DNA from: a bacterium
GTDB taxonomy: Bacteria; Moduliflexota; Moduliflexia; Moduliflexales; JAUQPW01
Direction of reading: 5' to 3'
DNA: 50,800 nt
NCBI GenBank assembly: GCA_030550175.1
Contig: JAUQPW010000033.1
Location: forward strand, 1 to 50,800
The notes below the pieces were generated by a model. That model saw only the letters and a list, made by a program, of their open reading frames with translations. It was not told the DNA's origin and ran no database searches. The position numbers were made by a program, and so were the translations under genes. Of the stretch, positions 43,151 to 50,800 are shown piece by piece (position 1 is the first letter of the stretch; each line of letters starts with the position of its first letter).

Positions 43151-44224
43151 CTAGAGACGGCTACAACAGGTCTCAGATCTTCTGTTTTTTGGGAAGCAAG
43201 CTTCCATGGCCTGCTTATAAACCTGAAGATGGTCTTCAATTTCCCGACGATTTGAGAAGTTTAAAATGACCTTTTTCTTCGCTCGGGCTCCCAATTTTTT
43301 TCTTAAATCTTCCTCCCGGCTGAGTCTTTCTGCTTTAGAATAAAATTCAGATTCTGAACTAAAGGTGAAACCCTCCTGGCCATCTGTAACGAGGGCTTCA
43401 TTCCCTGGGATCTTTGAAACCAACACAGCTTTTCCAAGGCTCATAGCTTCCAGAATTGCATTGGGCATACCCTCGGAGATAGAGGAATTAATGACTACAT
43501 CCGCCAGATTAAAGAGACTATACATATTCTCATGGGGAACCGCTCCCAAATAAATCACCCAATCCAAGCCTTTAATGGCCTCTAAAAATCGAGCCCCATA
43601 CCCTTCATCTAAAATAGGTCCCGCATAAATCAATCGGAGAAAAGGATATTTTTCCCTCAGCCTGGCCAGAGGCCTTAAACAAAAAGTAACATTTTTGACC
43701 GGTCGAATACCGGCAGGAACTAAAAAAATAAACTCTTCCCCAGTAAGCTTTAATTTATTGGAAAAATCATGAATTCGTCTCTCCAGTTTGACGGTGTGGG
43801 GAATCATAACTATTTTGCCTTCGAGTTCCGGAAACTCTTCGCAGAGTTTATCTTTCATAAACTGGGCAAGGACAATAATTCGGGTTGCTACCAGCAAGGA
43901 TTCTACTACAACGGGCCGTTTGTCCGGATCGAAAAAGTGATGGTTAACATCTGTACCTCTTACAGAGATGACCAGGGGAATTCACAACTTTTTAGCGAGA
44001 GTTACCGCTATCTTTCCGCTACGGTAGGCATGGATCCCATGAATAAGATCCGGCTTAAATCTTTGAACCTCCTCGTAAATCAGAGTTTCATCCCTTTGGG
44101 TTTCCAGGGATATCACCTGGGTTTCCACGTTTCTTTGTTGTAAACCAGATACCAGGCGCTGAACGGCTATGGCATTTCCTCGAAGGGAAGGAAAGTAATA
44201 AGGGGTAATAACCGTGACTCTCAA
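43151..44224 (-). pseudogene. GT4-family glycosyltransferase interrupted by one in-frame TGA
   Basis: The frame runs from ATG 44224 to TAG at 43151 with one internal TGA at 43984-43982 (codon 81). Before it are MRVTVITPYYFPSLRGNAIA and HGIHAYRSGKIAVTLAKKL. Right after it, in the same frame, come IPLVISVRGTDVN, VPAGIRPVKNV and EGMPNAILEAMSLGKAVLVS, the donor-binding signature of GT4 enzymes. The stop stands where Gly is expected (KKLGIPLV; GGA to TGA needs one change). Both halves are otherwise intact, so the mutation is recent, an assembly error, or the codon is read through. The acceptor sugar is unknown. Confidence 0.85.
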
Positions 44225-44249
44225 AACTTAAACTTAAATAAAAACCTGA

Positions 44250-44334
44250 AGTCCAAAGGTTCAAAAGTTAGCTGAAAGACACCTGGGGTTTTAAAAGGAG
44301 CCTTCCTCTAACTTTAGACTCCGGACTTTGGACT
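44250..44334. repeat. Palindrome with AGTCCAA heptamer arms
   Basis: AGTCCAAAGGTTC...GTTAG faces CTAACTTTAGACTCCGGACT and TTGGACT. On the minus strand the right arm is AGTCCAA, AGTCCGG, AGTCTAA, AGTTAGA (period 7). It separates the broken glycosyltransferase from the next membrane protein gene. Confidence 0.7.
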
Positions 44335-44339
44335 CTCAT

Positions 44340-45464
44340 CTAAAGTGCATTGAGTCGTGTAGAAATATCGGTTAATTTCTCCTGGAGGGGAGTTGGGCCC
44401 TTCTGTACTTCCATGAGAGCCTCTTCCACCTGTCTTTGGAGGTCTTTAACCTCTCTTCTTTTCTGATCCGGTAAATCCGCTTCCAGGGAATTTAATCCCA
44501 TTTTAACCTTTTCCAGCTCCTTAGCGGCTTCCTTATAATCCTTGTTAACTTCTATAAGAACTCGGGCTTTAAAAAGAGTGTCGGCCACGTTCCTTAAAGA
44601 AGATTTATATTTCATATCTCCCACCTCTTTAATCAATTCGGTTTGGGTGGCCTCCAGCCGGTTGAAGGCAGGCTCAGGTACGAAGGTTCTTAGACCATAA
44701 ATTCCCATCACAAGGATCAAATTAAGGATCCCCAGAAACAAAGCGGTCCAGGCTAAAAATTTAATTCGACCTTTTTTTTCATGTTGCGAGTTTTCTAAGA
44801 TATAAGCCGGTTCGATTCTTTCGACTGTCGGTTCAGAAATAACCGATGACGTTGCCCATGGGGATTTCGGGATCTCGCCCGGTTTTCGGATTAATTCTCC
44901 TTCGGTGGGCAGAGGTCGCACCTTTTCAATCTCTTTCATACGTATAGGCCGCTTTAAGGGGAGGTCCTTCCCCCTGGTAATTTCTCCGGGTTTCCGAATA
45001 ACAAAAGGTAGAGAAGGTAAAGGACGTACCTGACCCGGGCGAGCTAATTGATCTTTGATACGAACTTCTCGAAGGGAAGGTAAACCAACTTCCCTTTCGA
45101 TTTCTCCCGGCGCTTGAACCATACCTTTTCCAGAGCCCGGTGGGCGTAACCCAAAGGAAGCGGTCTTAGTACGCCCCTCACGGGTAGAAAAGTTAACCTC
45201 TGTTTTCTCAATTTCTCCGGGTTTTTGAATGGAAGCCGATCCAGAAGCATGGGGACGTAAATCCGACTTCTCTTTCTCTCGGGTCTCTCGATAGGATACG
45301 CCGGACAAGATCTCGATGCCCTTCCTTGCCGATTGAAGGTGCTCGGATATTTTATCTGAAGGAACCGGTCTTCCTTTACCGGATTCAGATTCCCGCATTT
45401 CCCGTTTCGTTGAACGGGTTCTGGTCTTTTTTGGTTTTCCTTGACTATGAGTTTCCTCTGCCAT
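44340..45464 (-). CDS. Single-span membrane protein with four PGEI repeats
   Basis: From ATG 45464, with GAGG well placed, the protein has 374 residues. The N-terminal half is basic and likely disordered. It contains four related units centred on IQKPGEIE, VQAPGEIE, IRKPGEIT and IRKPGEIP near residues 82, 119, 159 and 195, each preceded by L/VRP-type sequence. A membrane segment FLAWTALFLGILNLILVMGI lies at about 236-255, and the rest is helical with coiled-coil character (KARVLIEVNKDYKEAAKELE). I recognise no family. It could be a polar scaffold with a periplasmic helix. Confidence 0.7.
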   Translation of the reverse strand: MAEETHSQGKPKKTRTRSTKREMRESESGKGRPVPSDKISEHLQSARKGIEILSGVSYRETREKEKSDLRPHASGSASIQKPGEIEKTEVNFSTREGRTKTASFGLRPPGSGKGMVQAPGEIEREVGLPSLREVRIKDQLARPGQVRPLPSLPFVIRKPGEITRGKDLPLKRPIRMKEIEKVRPLPTEGELIRKPGEIPKSPWATSSVISEPTVERIEPAYILENSQHEKKGRIKFLAWTALFLGILNLILVMGIYGLRTFVPEPAFNRLEATQTELIKEVGDMKYKSSLRNVADTLFKARVLIEVNKDYKEAAKELEKVKMGLNSLEADLPDQKRREVKDLQRQVEEALMEVQKGPTPLQEKLTDISTRLNAL

Positions 45465-45953
45465 AGGTGTAATCCTCAAATTAAATTTATAAACAGCGTT
45501 CCCTTTAAAATCAAGGTTATTTATGCTTCTACCAAATAAACGTCAATCTTTACCTTTATAAATTTATCCCATTGGATCCAAAAGTAAAATATGAGATACC
45601 CTAGTGGATACCCTGGAGAATGTCAAGAGGTTTTTAACCGGGCTGAGTAGATTTGGGGGATCATCGCTTCAGATAACTTCTGAGGTCTGCCTGAAGGGGT
45701 TGAAAAGCTCTTCCCCAAAACCCCCATCAGCCGGGTTGGATCCAGATGGTGCGAAATCCCCCTGTACGGACACGGTGTCGCCGTTCCCACACGCTCCTCT
45801 GGATACCTGCCTAAAATTTCCCTTGACGCTTTCAAAATAAACTGAAAAAATATCCTCCAGTCAGGAGAGGTTACGTCTTTTTTGTTGAATATTTGCGGTT
45901 TAAAAACTGAGTTAATTAAAGGGCCAGCATAGAAACAGAATTAGAGAGTTTTT
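45465..45953. other. Gap with a large imperfect palindrome
   Basis: The 489-base space between the divergent genes has no supported coding frame. Its central part (45636-45737) is listed as a repeat. No clear -35/-10 pair stands out for the kinase-like gene; TTGACG at about 45822 is a weak candidate. Confidence 0.5.
45636..45737. repeat. Imperfect palindrome AACCGGGCTGA / TCAGCCGGGTT
   Basis: AACCGGGCTGA...TTTGGGGGA faces TCCCCAAAACCCCCATCAG and CCGGGTT. The loop contains a second stem CTTCAG...CTGAAG. It appears once in this window. Confidence 0.65.
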
Positions 45954-47546
45954 ATGTTCATTTCTCAAACGGATCGCTACAAGCTTATAGAAGAACTACG
46001 GAAAGAAGGGCGCTCCATCATTTATCGAGGGTTTGATTCCGTGCTTAAAGAGAAGGTCCTTATACGTATAACGCCTATCATTCGGAATAAAGATAATGTA
46101 CGAGAAGGATTTGAGCAGGGAGTTATCATGGCGGATAAGCTTTCACATCCCCAGATCGTTAAGATCTATGACCTGGGAAGGTTCTTCAGACAATCTTATT
46201 TAGAAACCGAATACACGGAATTTGCTTACCTCGTTATGGAGGATATAGACTGGAATACTCTGGCCTATGAATTAAAATCACAAAAACCTTTTCCAATTGA
46301 GAAGGCTATAGATATTGCTTTGCAGATAAGCAGAGTTCTAGAACATGTTCATCAACGGGATATCGTCCATAAGTTCCTTAACCCCTTTAATATTTATTGG
46401 AATGGAGAGAAAGTTAAAATAACTGATTTCGACCTGCACCGATCTTTTTTCGATTATAATCTCATTACCCCCAAAGAAGGAAATACCCTGTATTATCTTT
46501 CTCCGGAACAGATCCAAGGAAATCCGCCCGATGCCCGATCGGATATTTTCTCTTTAGGGGTCATCTTCTATGAGATGCTGACCGGGAAAAAACCCTTTGA
46601 AGGACAGGATTACAAATCGGTGGTGGCCAGCATTCTGGAAGGAAATCCAATCCCACCTTCTTCCCTCAATGAGAAGTTTCCCCCTGAAAAAGATGGGATA
46701 ATTTTAAAAATGCTGGCTAAAGATCCCAGGCAGAGATATCAAACGGCGGCCGAGCTTGTAAACCTGTTCTCTGAATTTGATAAAAAGGAGATCTCCCCGG
46801 AATTCATTCTAAAGAACAATGACATTTTTAAAAACCTGGACAGCAAATCTTTAAAGAAGATCTGCCAAAAGCTCAAACTTCAGAGCTTTGATAAAGATGC
46901 TGTCATTATCCAGGAAGGGGAACTGGGTCGCACCTTTTATATTATTAAAAAAGGTTTTGTTAAAATCCTTTTAACCGAAGAGGGAACTCGGGAAGCCCGG
47001 GTAGCTACTCTGAAACCGGGGGATTGTTTTGGTGAGATGTCTTTACTTACCGGAGAACCTTCTTCGGCTACCGTTAAAGCGGCTACTTACACCGAACTGT
47101 TCACGCTTAAGAAAATCGAATTCGAAAAGATGTTGGAGGAAATTCCCGCCTTAAATCGTTACTTTCATAAACTCCTGGCCCAACGTCTCCGGGTGACCAA
47201 CATTAAAGCCGGTGAAGAAGTCAGCAAAGGCTTTTCCGGGAAATTGAGTGCCATGGGTTTGGGGGAACTCGTTCAAACCATTCACGCTGCTCAAAAAACA
47301 GGTGTCCTCACTTTTTCCAAAGAAACCGAGGAAGGGCACATTTATATCAAGGAAGGAAACATTATTGATGCCACCGTTAAGGATCTTCAAGGAGAAAAAG
47401 CTTTCCTGGAATTGGCAACCTGGGTAGAGGCCTCCTTCCATTTTATTCCTCAACCCCTCAGCCGGGAACCTCGAATTAAGATGGGAACCCATAAGCTCCT
47501 CATGGAAGCCATGAAGCGGATAGATGATTTAAGCCTGAATACCTAG
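45954..47546 (+). CDS. Pseudokinase fused to cNMP-binding-like and DUF4388 domains
   Basis: The 530-residue protein has a protein-kinase fold (about 8-270) with SPEQIQG and DIFSLGVIFYEMLTGKKPFE intact, but catalytic residues are changed: the VAIK Lys is Arg38, HRD-K-N is HKFLNPFN (139-146, so Asp is Phe141), DFG is DFD (158-160) and the Gly loop is absent. A cNMP-binding-like domain follows (about 295-405) with FGEMSLLTGEPSSATV, where the phosphate-binding Arg is Ser370. A DUF4388 domain lies at 427-500. It is probably a cytoplasmic regulator that cannot phosphorylate. The ligand is unknown. Confidence 0.85.
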   Translation: MFISQTDRYKLIEELRKEGRSIIYRGFDSVLKEKVLIRITPIIRNKDNVREGFEQGVIMADKLSHPQIVKIYDLGRFFRQSYLETEYTEFAYLVMEDIDWNTLAYELKSQKPFPIEKAIDIALQISRVLEHVHQRDIVHKFLNPFNIYWNGEKVKITDFDLHRSFFDYNLITPKEGNTLYYLSPEQIQGNPPDARSDIFSLGVIFYEMLTGKKPFEGQDYKSVVASILEGNPIPPSSLNEKFPPEKDGIILKMLAKDPRQRYQTAAELVNLFSEFDKKEISPEFILKNNDIFKNLDSKSLKKICQKLKLQSFDKDAVIIQEGELGRTFYIIKKGFVKILLTEEGTREARVATLKPGDCFGEMSLLTGEPSSATVKAATYTELFTLKKIEFEKMLEEIPALNRYFHKLLAQRLRVTNIKAGEEVSKGFSGKLSAMGLGELVQTIHAAQKTGVLTFSKETEEGHIYIKEGNIIDATVKDLQGEKAFLELATWVEASFHFIPQPLSREPRIKMGTHKLLMEAMKRIDDLSLNT

Positions 47547-47661
47547 GCGTGGACGTGCAGGGGAAGGATTAATCTCCATTGTTCGCCCCCGGAAATTTTC
47601 CGGAGGTTACCTGGGGTGAGAAAGGATGGTTGTTTTTATCCTCGACGGGTTTCCCTGTTCC

Positions 47662-48249
47662 CTATAAAACCCCCTTGGTCGTAGGTAAAGCATCCATAGC
47701 CCTCGAATCAAACTCGCAGGCCATCCGCAAAGCTCGGGCAAAGGCTTTAAAGATTCCTTCAATTTTATGGTGGGTGGATTCCCCATAGAAGATTTTGATG
47801 TGCAGATTACAAAGTACATTCATGGTAAAAGAATAAAAGAAATGGGGGACCATCTCGGTACTCAGATCTCCGATCTTATCTCGATGGAAGCTGGCGTCGA
47901 AGACCAGATAAGGTCTTCCGCCGAGATCTATGGCAACCAGGACGAGTACATCATCCATGGGAAGGAGGATATGGCCGTATCGATGGATACCTTTCTTATT
48001 TCCCAGAGCTTCTTTGAAGGCTTGCCCCAGAGCAATGGCAATATCCTCTACGGTATGATGATCATCGATCTCTAAATCCCCCTTTGCTTCTACCTGAAGA
48101 TCGAAGAGACCATGTTTGGCCATCAGCGTAAGCATGTGGTCGAGAAAACCTATACCGGTGCGGATGACACTTTCTCCCCGGCCATCGATATTCAGTTCCA
48201 CCTTTATTTGAGTTTCTAAGGTATTTCGTTCAATTTTACTGATCCGCAT
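47662..48249 (-). CDS. hisB: Imidazoleglycerol-phosphate dehydratase
   Basis: The 195-residue protein has all HisB landmarks: RTGIGFLDHMLTLMAKHGLF, DLEIDDHHTVEDIAIALGQA, RYGHILLPMDDVL and STHHKIEGIFKAFARALRMA. The repeated His/Glu/Asp motifs bind two Mn ions. It catalyses the sixth step of histidine synthesis. Length matches the single-function type with no phosphatase domain. No other his gene is adjacent, so the pathway is dispersed. It is convergent with the pseudokinase gene. Confidence 0.97.
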   Translation of the reverse strand: MRISKIERNTLETQIKVELNIDGRGESVIRTGIGFLDHMLTLMAKHGLFDLQVEAKGDLEIDDHHTVEDIAIALGQAFKEALGNKKGIHRYGHILLPMDDVLVLVAIDLGGRPYLVFDASFHRDKIGDLSTEMVPHFFYSFTMNVLCNLHIKIFYGESTHHKIEGIFKAFARALRMACEFDSRAMDALPTTKGVL

Positions 48250-48274
48250 AGAATTTGGTTAAAAGTAAACTTGT

Positions 48275-48472
48275 GTACCCTTACCCCACCTTACCCTTTC
48301 GCTCCCCTCTCCTGAAGCTTCAGGAAAGTAGGTTTTTTCTAACCTGATCCCCTTCCTGACGCGGGAAGGGGGAACTCGGGATGGCCTGGGTCCTCTCTCC
48401 CCTCACCCCCTCGTTCCTCCTCTCCCAACTTGGGAGAAGGGGACAGGAGGTAAGAGGGAAGGGAGGTAAGGT
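48275..48472. repeat. Long CCCTC-type palindromic repeat
   Basis: ACCTTACCCTTTCGCTCCCC at the left faces GGGAGGTAAGGT at the right. In between are CTCTCCCAACTTGGGAGAAG and CTGACGCGGGAAGGGG. This type resembles known CCCTCTCCC-GGGAGAGGG repeats in environmental bacteria, and related copies lie at 2391 and 14890. Confidence 0.75.
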
Positions 48473-48484
48473 CCGATGATAATT

Positions 48485-50152
48485 TTATTTGCATCTTACC
48501 AAAACCAGAGTCCGGTCATCACCAATGGGTGCAGTTCCGCAGAAAGCCTGAACACCTTCCAGGATGCGCTGCTTAATCTCTTCTAAAGATAGCTGACAGT
48601 TCTTCAGAAGAATCTCTTCCAGCCGTTCATAGCCGAATAACTCTTTGTTTTCATCCATGGCTTCCACAATCCCGTCGGTATAAAAGAATAGAAAATCCTC
48701 AGGATTTATCTCCTGTTTAGAAACCCTATACTTACCGGACTTTTCGAGTCCCAGGGGTAGAAAACTGGATTCCAGGAATTGGAGTTTTTGAGTTGACGGA
48801 GAGACTAAATACGGAAAGTTATGACCTGCATTCACGTAAATGAAAACCCGTTGAGACAAATCAAGAATTCCAAGAAATAAGGTCATATACTGACCTGCCC
48901 GTTGATCCCGAACAAATGCATTGAGAAAGGAGAGTAGTTCCGGAAGTTCAGAAGTCATACTGACTTTAACTTGAAGAGCGGTTTTCACCATGGCCATGAG
49001 CAGAGAAGCCGGCGCTCCTTTTCCTGTGACATCCCCAATGGTAATAGCCAGTTTGTGATCGTTTAAGAGGAAGTAATCATAGTAATCCCCTCCAACCTCA
49101 CGGGCAGGAATCATGACAGACTGGATCTCAACCCGTTGCTCCAGAGGGTTGGTGTGGGGAAGCAGGGACCTTTGAATACTGGAAATTTGCTGAATTTCCT
49201 TCTCCAGGTCCATGTAAAGTTGCGCATTGTAATCATAGAGTCGAGCATTATCGATAACCACCGCTGCTTCTTTGGCTGCTATTTTGAGAATGTTCTGATC
49301 TTCCTCCAGCAACTTCCCGGTCTTGGAATCCCCTAGCAGAATGCTTCCGATCTGACCTCCTTTGCTGATAAGGGGAACTTTGCAATAGCTGGCAAGGGTC
49401 CGAAGCGTTGAGGTTTCTGTAATGCGGCCTTTTAACTCCAGGAAAGTTTGTTTACTTTTACTATCTTCCTGGAACAGGATACTTATTTGATTTAATAAAG
49501 AGGGATGGATGGTATCCTGGACGTAGAGATAAATTTTTTGAAGGTCGGATCCGATGATAGAAACCACGCCGATCTGAAATTGTATAATTCGACTTAACAG
49601 TTGAAAGACGGATTTCAAAGTCTCTTCAAAATTCTGCATGGAAACGGCGAGCTGGTTAATTTCATTTACAATGGTAGACTGATAGAGTTTACGATCCAGT
49701 AAGTTATTTACCTGAGAGAGAATATCCACGGAGGTTACTTGACGGGGTTTCTTTCGGAGAGCCCGTTCCTCGGTTGTATCTACTTGTTTCAGGATACTCT
49801 CGATCCGCTCGATGAGGTTTTCGTGTTCCAGATCCTTGATGAGATATTCATCGGCTCCGGCCATAAATCCCCAGTACCGGTCTGCGGGTTGATCCTGAGC
49901 CGTGAGAAATACAACGGGAATATGACGGGTGTCTTTATCATCCTTCAGCAATCGACAAACCTGATAACCGTTCATATGAGGCATCATAACATCCAGTAAA
50001 ATGAGATCTGGACTTTCCTGGTAGACCTTTTCAATGGCTTCAATCCCGTCCTGTGCGGTAATGACTTCACAACCCAGATCGGTCAGCAAATAGGTTAGGA
50101 TCTCCTTGACAATCAGGCTATCATCGACAACTAAAACCTTTTTGGTATTCAT
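48485..50152 (-). CDS. Response regulator with GAF-like domain and PP2C phosphatase (RsbU/SpoIIE type)
   Basis: The 555-residue protein has a receiver domain with Asp10/Asp11 and phospho-acceptor Asp54 in LILLDVMMPHMNGYQVC, then a GAF-like segment (about 150-310) and a PP2C/SpoIIE phosphatase with REVGGDYYDYF, IGDVTGKGAPASLLMAMVKT and FYTDGIVEAMD. The Asp residues that bind Mn are present. Such proteins dephosphorylate anti-sigma-factor antagonists when the receiver is activated. The gene follows the HPt-like gene by five bases, so the two probably work together. Confidence 0.93.
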   Translation of the reverse strand: MNTKKVLVVDDSLIVKEILTYLLTDLGCEVITAQDGIEAIEKVYQESPDLILLDVMMPHMNGYQVCRLLKDDKDTRHIPVVFLTAQDQPADRYWGFMAGADEYLIKDLEHENLIERIESILKQVDTTEERALRKKPRQVTSVDILSQVNNLLDRKLYQSTIVNEINQLAVSMQNFEETLKSVFQLLSRIIQFQIGVVSIIGSDLQKIYLYVQDTIHPSLLNQISILFQEDSKSKQTFLELKGRITETSTLRTLASYCKVPLISKGGQIGSILLGDSKTGKLLEEDQNILKIAAKEAAVVIDNARLYDYNAQLYMDLEKEIQQISSIQRSLLPHTNPLEQRVEIQSVMIPAREVGGDYYDYFLLNDHKLAITIGDVTGKGAPASLLMAMVKTALQVKVSMTSELPELLSFLNAFVRDQRAGQYMTLFLGILDLSQRVFIYVNAGHNFPYLVSPSTQKLQFLESSFLPLGLEKSGKYRVSKQEINPEDFLFFYTDGIVEAMDENKELFGYERLEEILLKNCQLSLEEIKQRILEGVQAFCGTAPIGDDRTLVLVRCK

Positions 50153-50157
50153 AATCT

Positions 50158-50800
50158 CTAGACTTGATTCCCGCCGCTTTCTTTATATTCTTCCATGCGT
50201 CGGCGAATCTGTAGGATTTGATTCTGTAGAGCCTGACTCAGTTGAAGCGCTTCTTCGTGGTCCTTATTGAGAGTCTTGGTCAAAGTCACTAACTTCTGAG
50301 CCAGGCCCAGGATCGCGTAGAGATCACTTACCTGAATGGGGATAAAATCTGAAACCGATACCAGAGGTTGGGACAAGGTCTGTACCGAAGGTTGAGAGAG
50401 TACCGGAGGTCGATTTGTAACTTCTGTTTGGGATTGCAGGGATGGACTAAGGGGTTTACTGGAAGATAGTTTAAGGTTTCCGCCAATTTTCGAAAGGTAA
50501 GTTATATCAATTTCCCGTTTGGTCAGGAGCGTATCGATAAGACGATGGATCGCGTTGAGATCAAGCGTTTTGGAAATACCCTGGTAAACTCCTTCGATAA
50601 GATCATCTAATATGCTTAAGGCGTATACCAGAACTGTCATAACCGAGCGGTTTAAATTCAGTCTTTTAACCTGTACGGCCACCACAATCTCTTCGATTTT
50701 CTGGGCTAAAGAGCTAATATCATAATAACCTAACAACCGGGCAGCGCCCTTAAGACTACGAATTTCTCGAACTACATCGCTGATAAGCCTGTTATTGTCG
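50158..50800 (-). CDS. HPt-like protein, N-terminus outside window
   Basis: The frame is open to the window edge. Its visible start is DNNRLISDVVREIRSLKGAA, then RLLGYYDISSLAQKIEEIVV, matching the HPt helix SLKGAARxLG of CheA-like histidine phosphotransfer domains. The usual phospho-His before SLKG is Arg here (IRSLKG). The middle part is a Ser/Pro/Gln-rich linker (about residues 115-150 of the visible part), followed by a helical C-terminal part. It is encoded just before the RsbU-like gene and may pair with its receiver domain without phosphotransfer. Confidence 0.65.
   Translation of the reverse strand, partial: DNNRLISDVVREIRSLKGAARLLGYYDISSLAQKIEEIVVAVQVKRLNLNRSVMTVLVYALSILDDLIEGVYQGISKTLDLNAIHRLIDTLLTKREIDITYLSKIGGNLKLSSSKPLSPSLQSQTEVTNRPPVLSQPSVQTLSQPLVSVSDFIPIQVSDLYAILGLAQKLVTLTKTLNKDHEEALQLSQALQNQILQIRRRMEEYKESGGNQV

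Noticed and set aside
43151..43897. C-terminal glycosyltransferase piece as a separate gene
   Set aside because: Frame is continuous with the N-terminal part across one TGA, including family-like sequence between them.
43982..43984. Selenocysteine at the TGA
   Set aside because: The expected residue is Gly, not Cys or Sec, and I saw no SECIS-type hairpin.
45604..45840. Open frames on both strands in the palindrome gap
   Set aside because: They follow the palindrome and have no family match.

Overview
The window reads as a chromosomal stretch of a diderm (Gram-negative-type) bacterium of moderate GC content. Evidence for an outer membrane is a secreted patatin fused to an Omp85-type barrel with a C-terminal Phe, plus a lipoprotein with a lipobox. 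The lineage cannot be fixed from sequence alone. Bactofilin, a DUF4388/cNMP sensor protein, an octanoyltransferase of the LipM type and long TPR proteins fit an uncultured deltaproteobacterium-like or related phylum. I saw no phage, integrase, transposase or CRISPR array. The accessory character comes from small palindromic repeats and decayed genes.

Layout. 1-9.2 kb: 3' end of rtcA, peptide deformylase (def), a ThiF/MoeB-like E1 enzyme, acylphosphatase, a patatin-Omp85 phospholipase, a class I aminotransferase, an M20 amidohydrolase, a lipoprotein, a flavin-binding split-barrel protein and a small S21-like ribosomal protein gene. 9.5-17.5 kb: a lone HyuB-type hydantoinase subunit, a Uma2 nuclease, a MoaD-like protein and a molybdenum hydroxylase operon (FAD, 2Fe-2S and Mo subunits). 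A decayed TIR gene and repeats interrupt that operon. 17.7-20.7 kb: PotABC-type ABC transporter without its binding protein. 20.7-27.9 kb (minus): truncated matrixin-like protease, DUF2227 membrane protein, TPR protein, lipM-gcvH pair, bactofilin and a tandem ThyX-like protein. 28.2-39.9 kb: HpcH/HpaI aldolase, MBL-fold hydrolase, dipeptide-type ABC permeases with binding protein, AbrB-like regulator, secreted amidohydrolase, and a run of class V aminotransferase, D-2-hydroxyacid dehydrogenase and BtpA-like protein. 40 kb: tRNA-Ala and tRNA-Leu, diverging. 40.4-50.8 kb: DUF218 protein, glutamate dehydrogenase, CBS protein, a glycosyltransferase broken by one TGA, a repeat-bearing membrane protein, a pseudokinase-cNMP-DUF4388 protein, hisB, and an RsbU-like phosphatase with an upstream HPt-like protein.

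How genes work together. LipM should charge the adjacent GcvH with octanoate for lipoate synthesis. The three molybdenum hydroxylase subunits make one enzyme. The peptide-type permeases and binding protein form a partial importer. The right end is a signalling cluster in which several catalytic residues are lost (kinase HRD Asp, HPt His, cNMP-site Arg), suggesting scaffold or switch proteins rather than enzymes.

The most unusual feature is a set of dispersed hairpin elements whose arms are degenerate tandem repeats of 7, 8 or 9 bp facing each other. Several period-8 copies, and one of another family, lie in frame inside protein-coding genes (thyX-like, potC-like, patatin).
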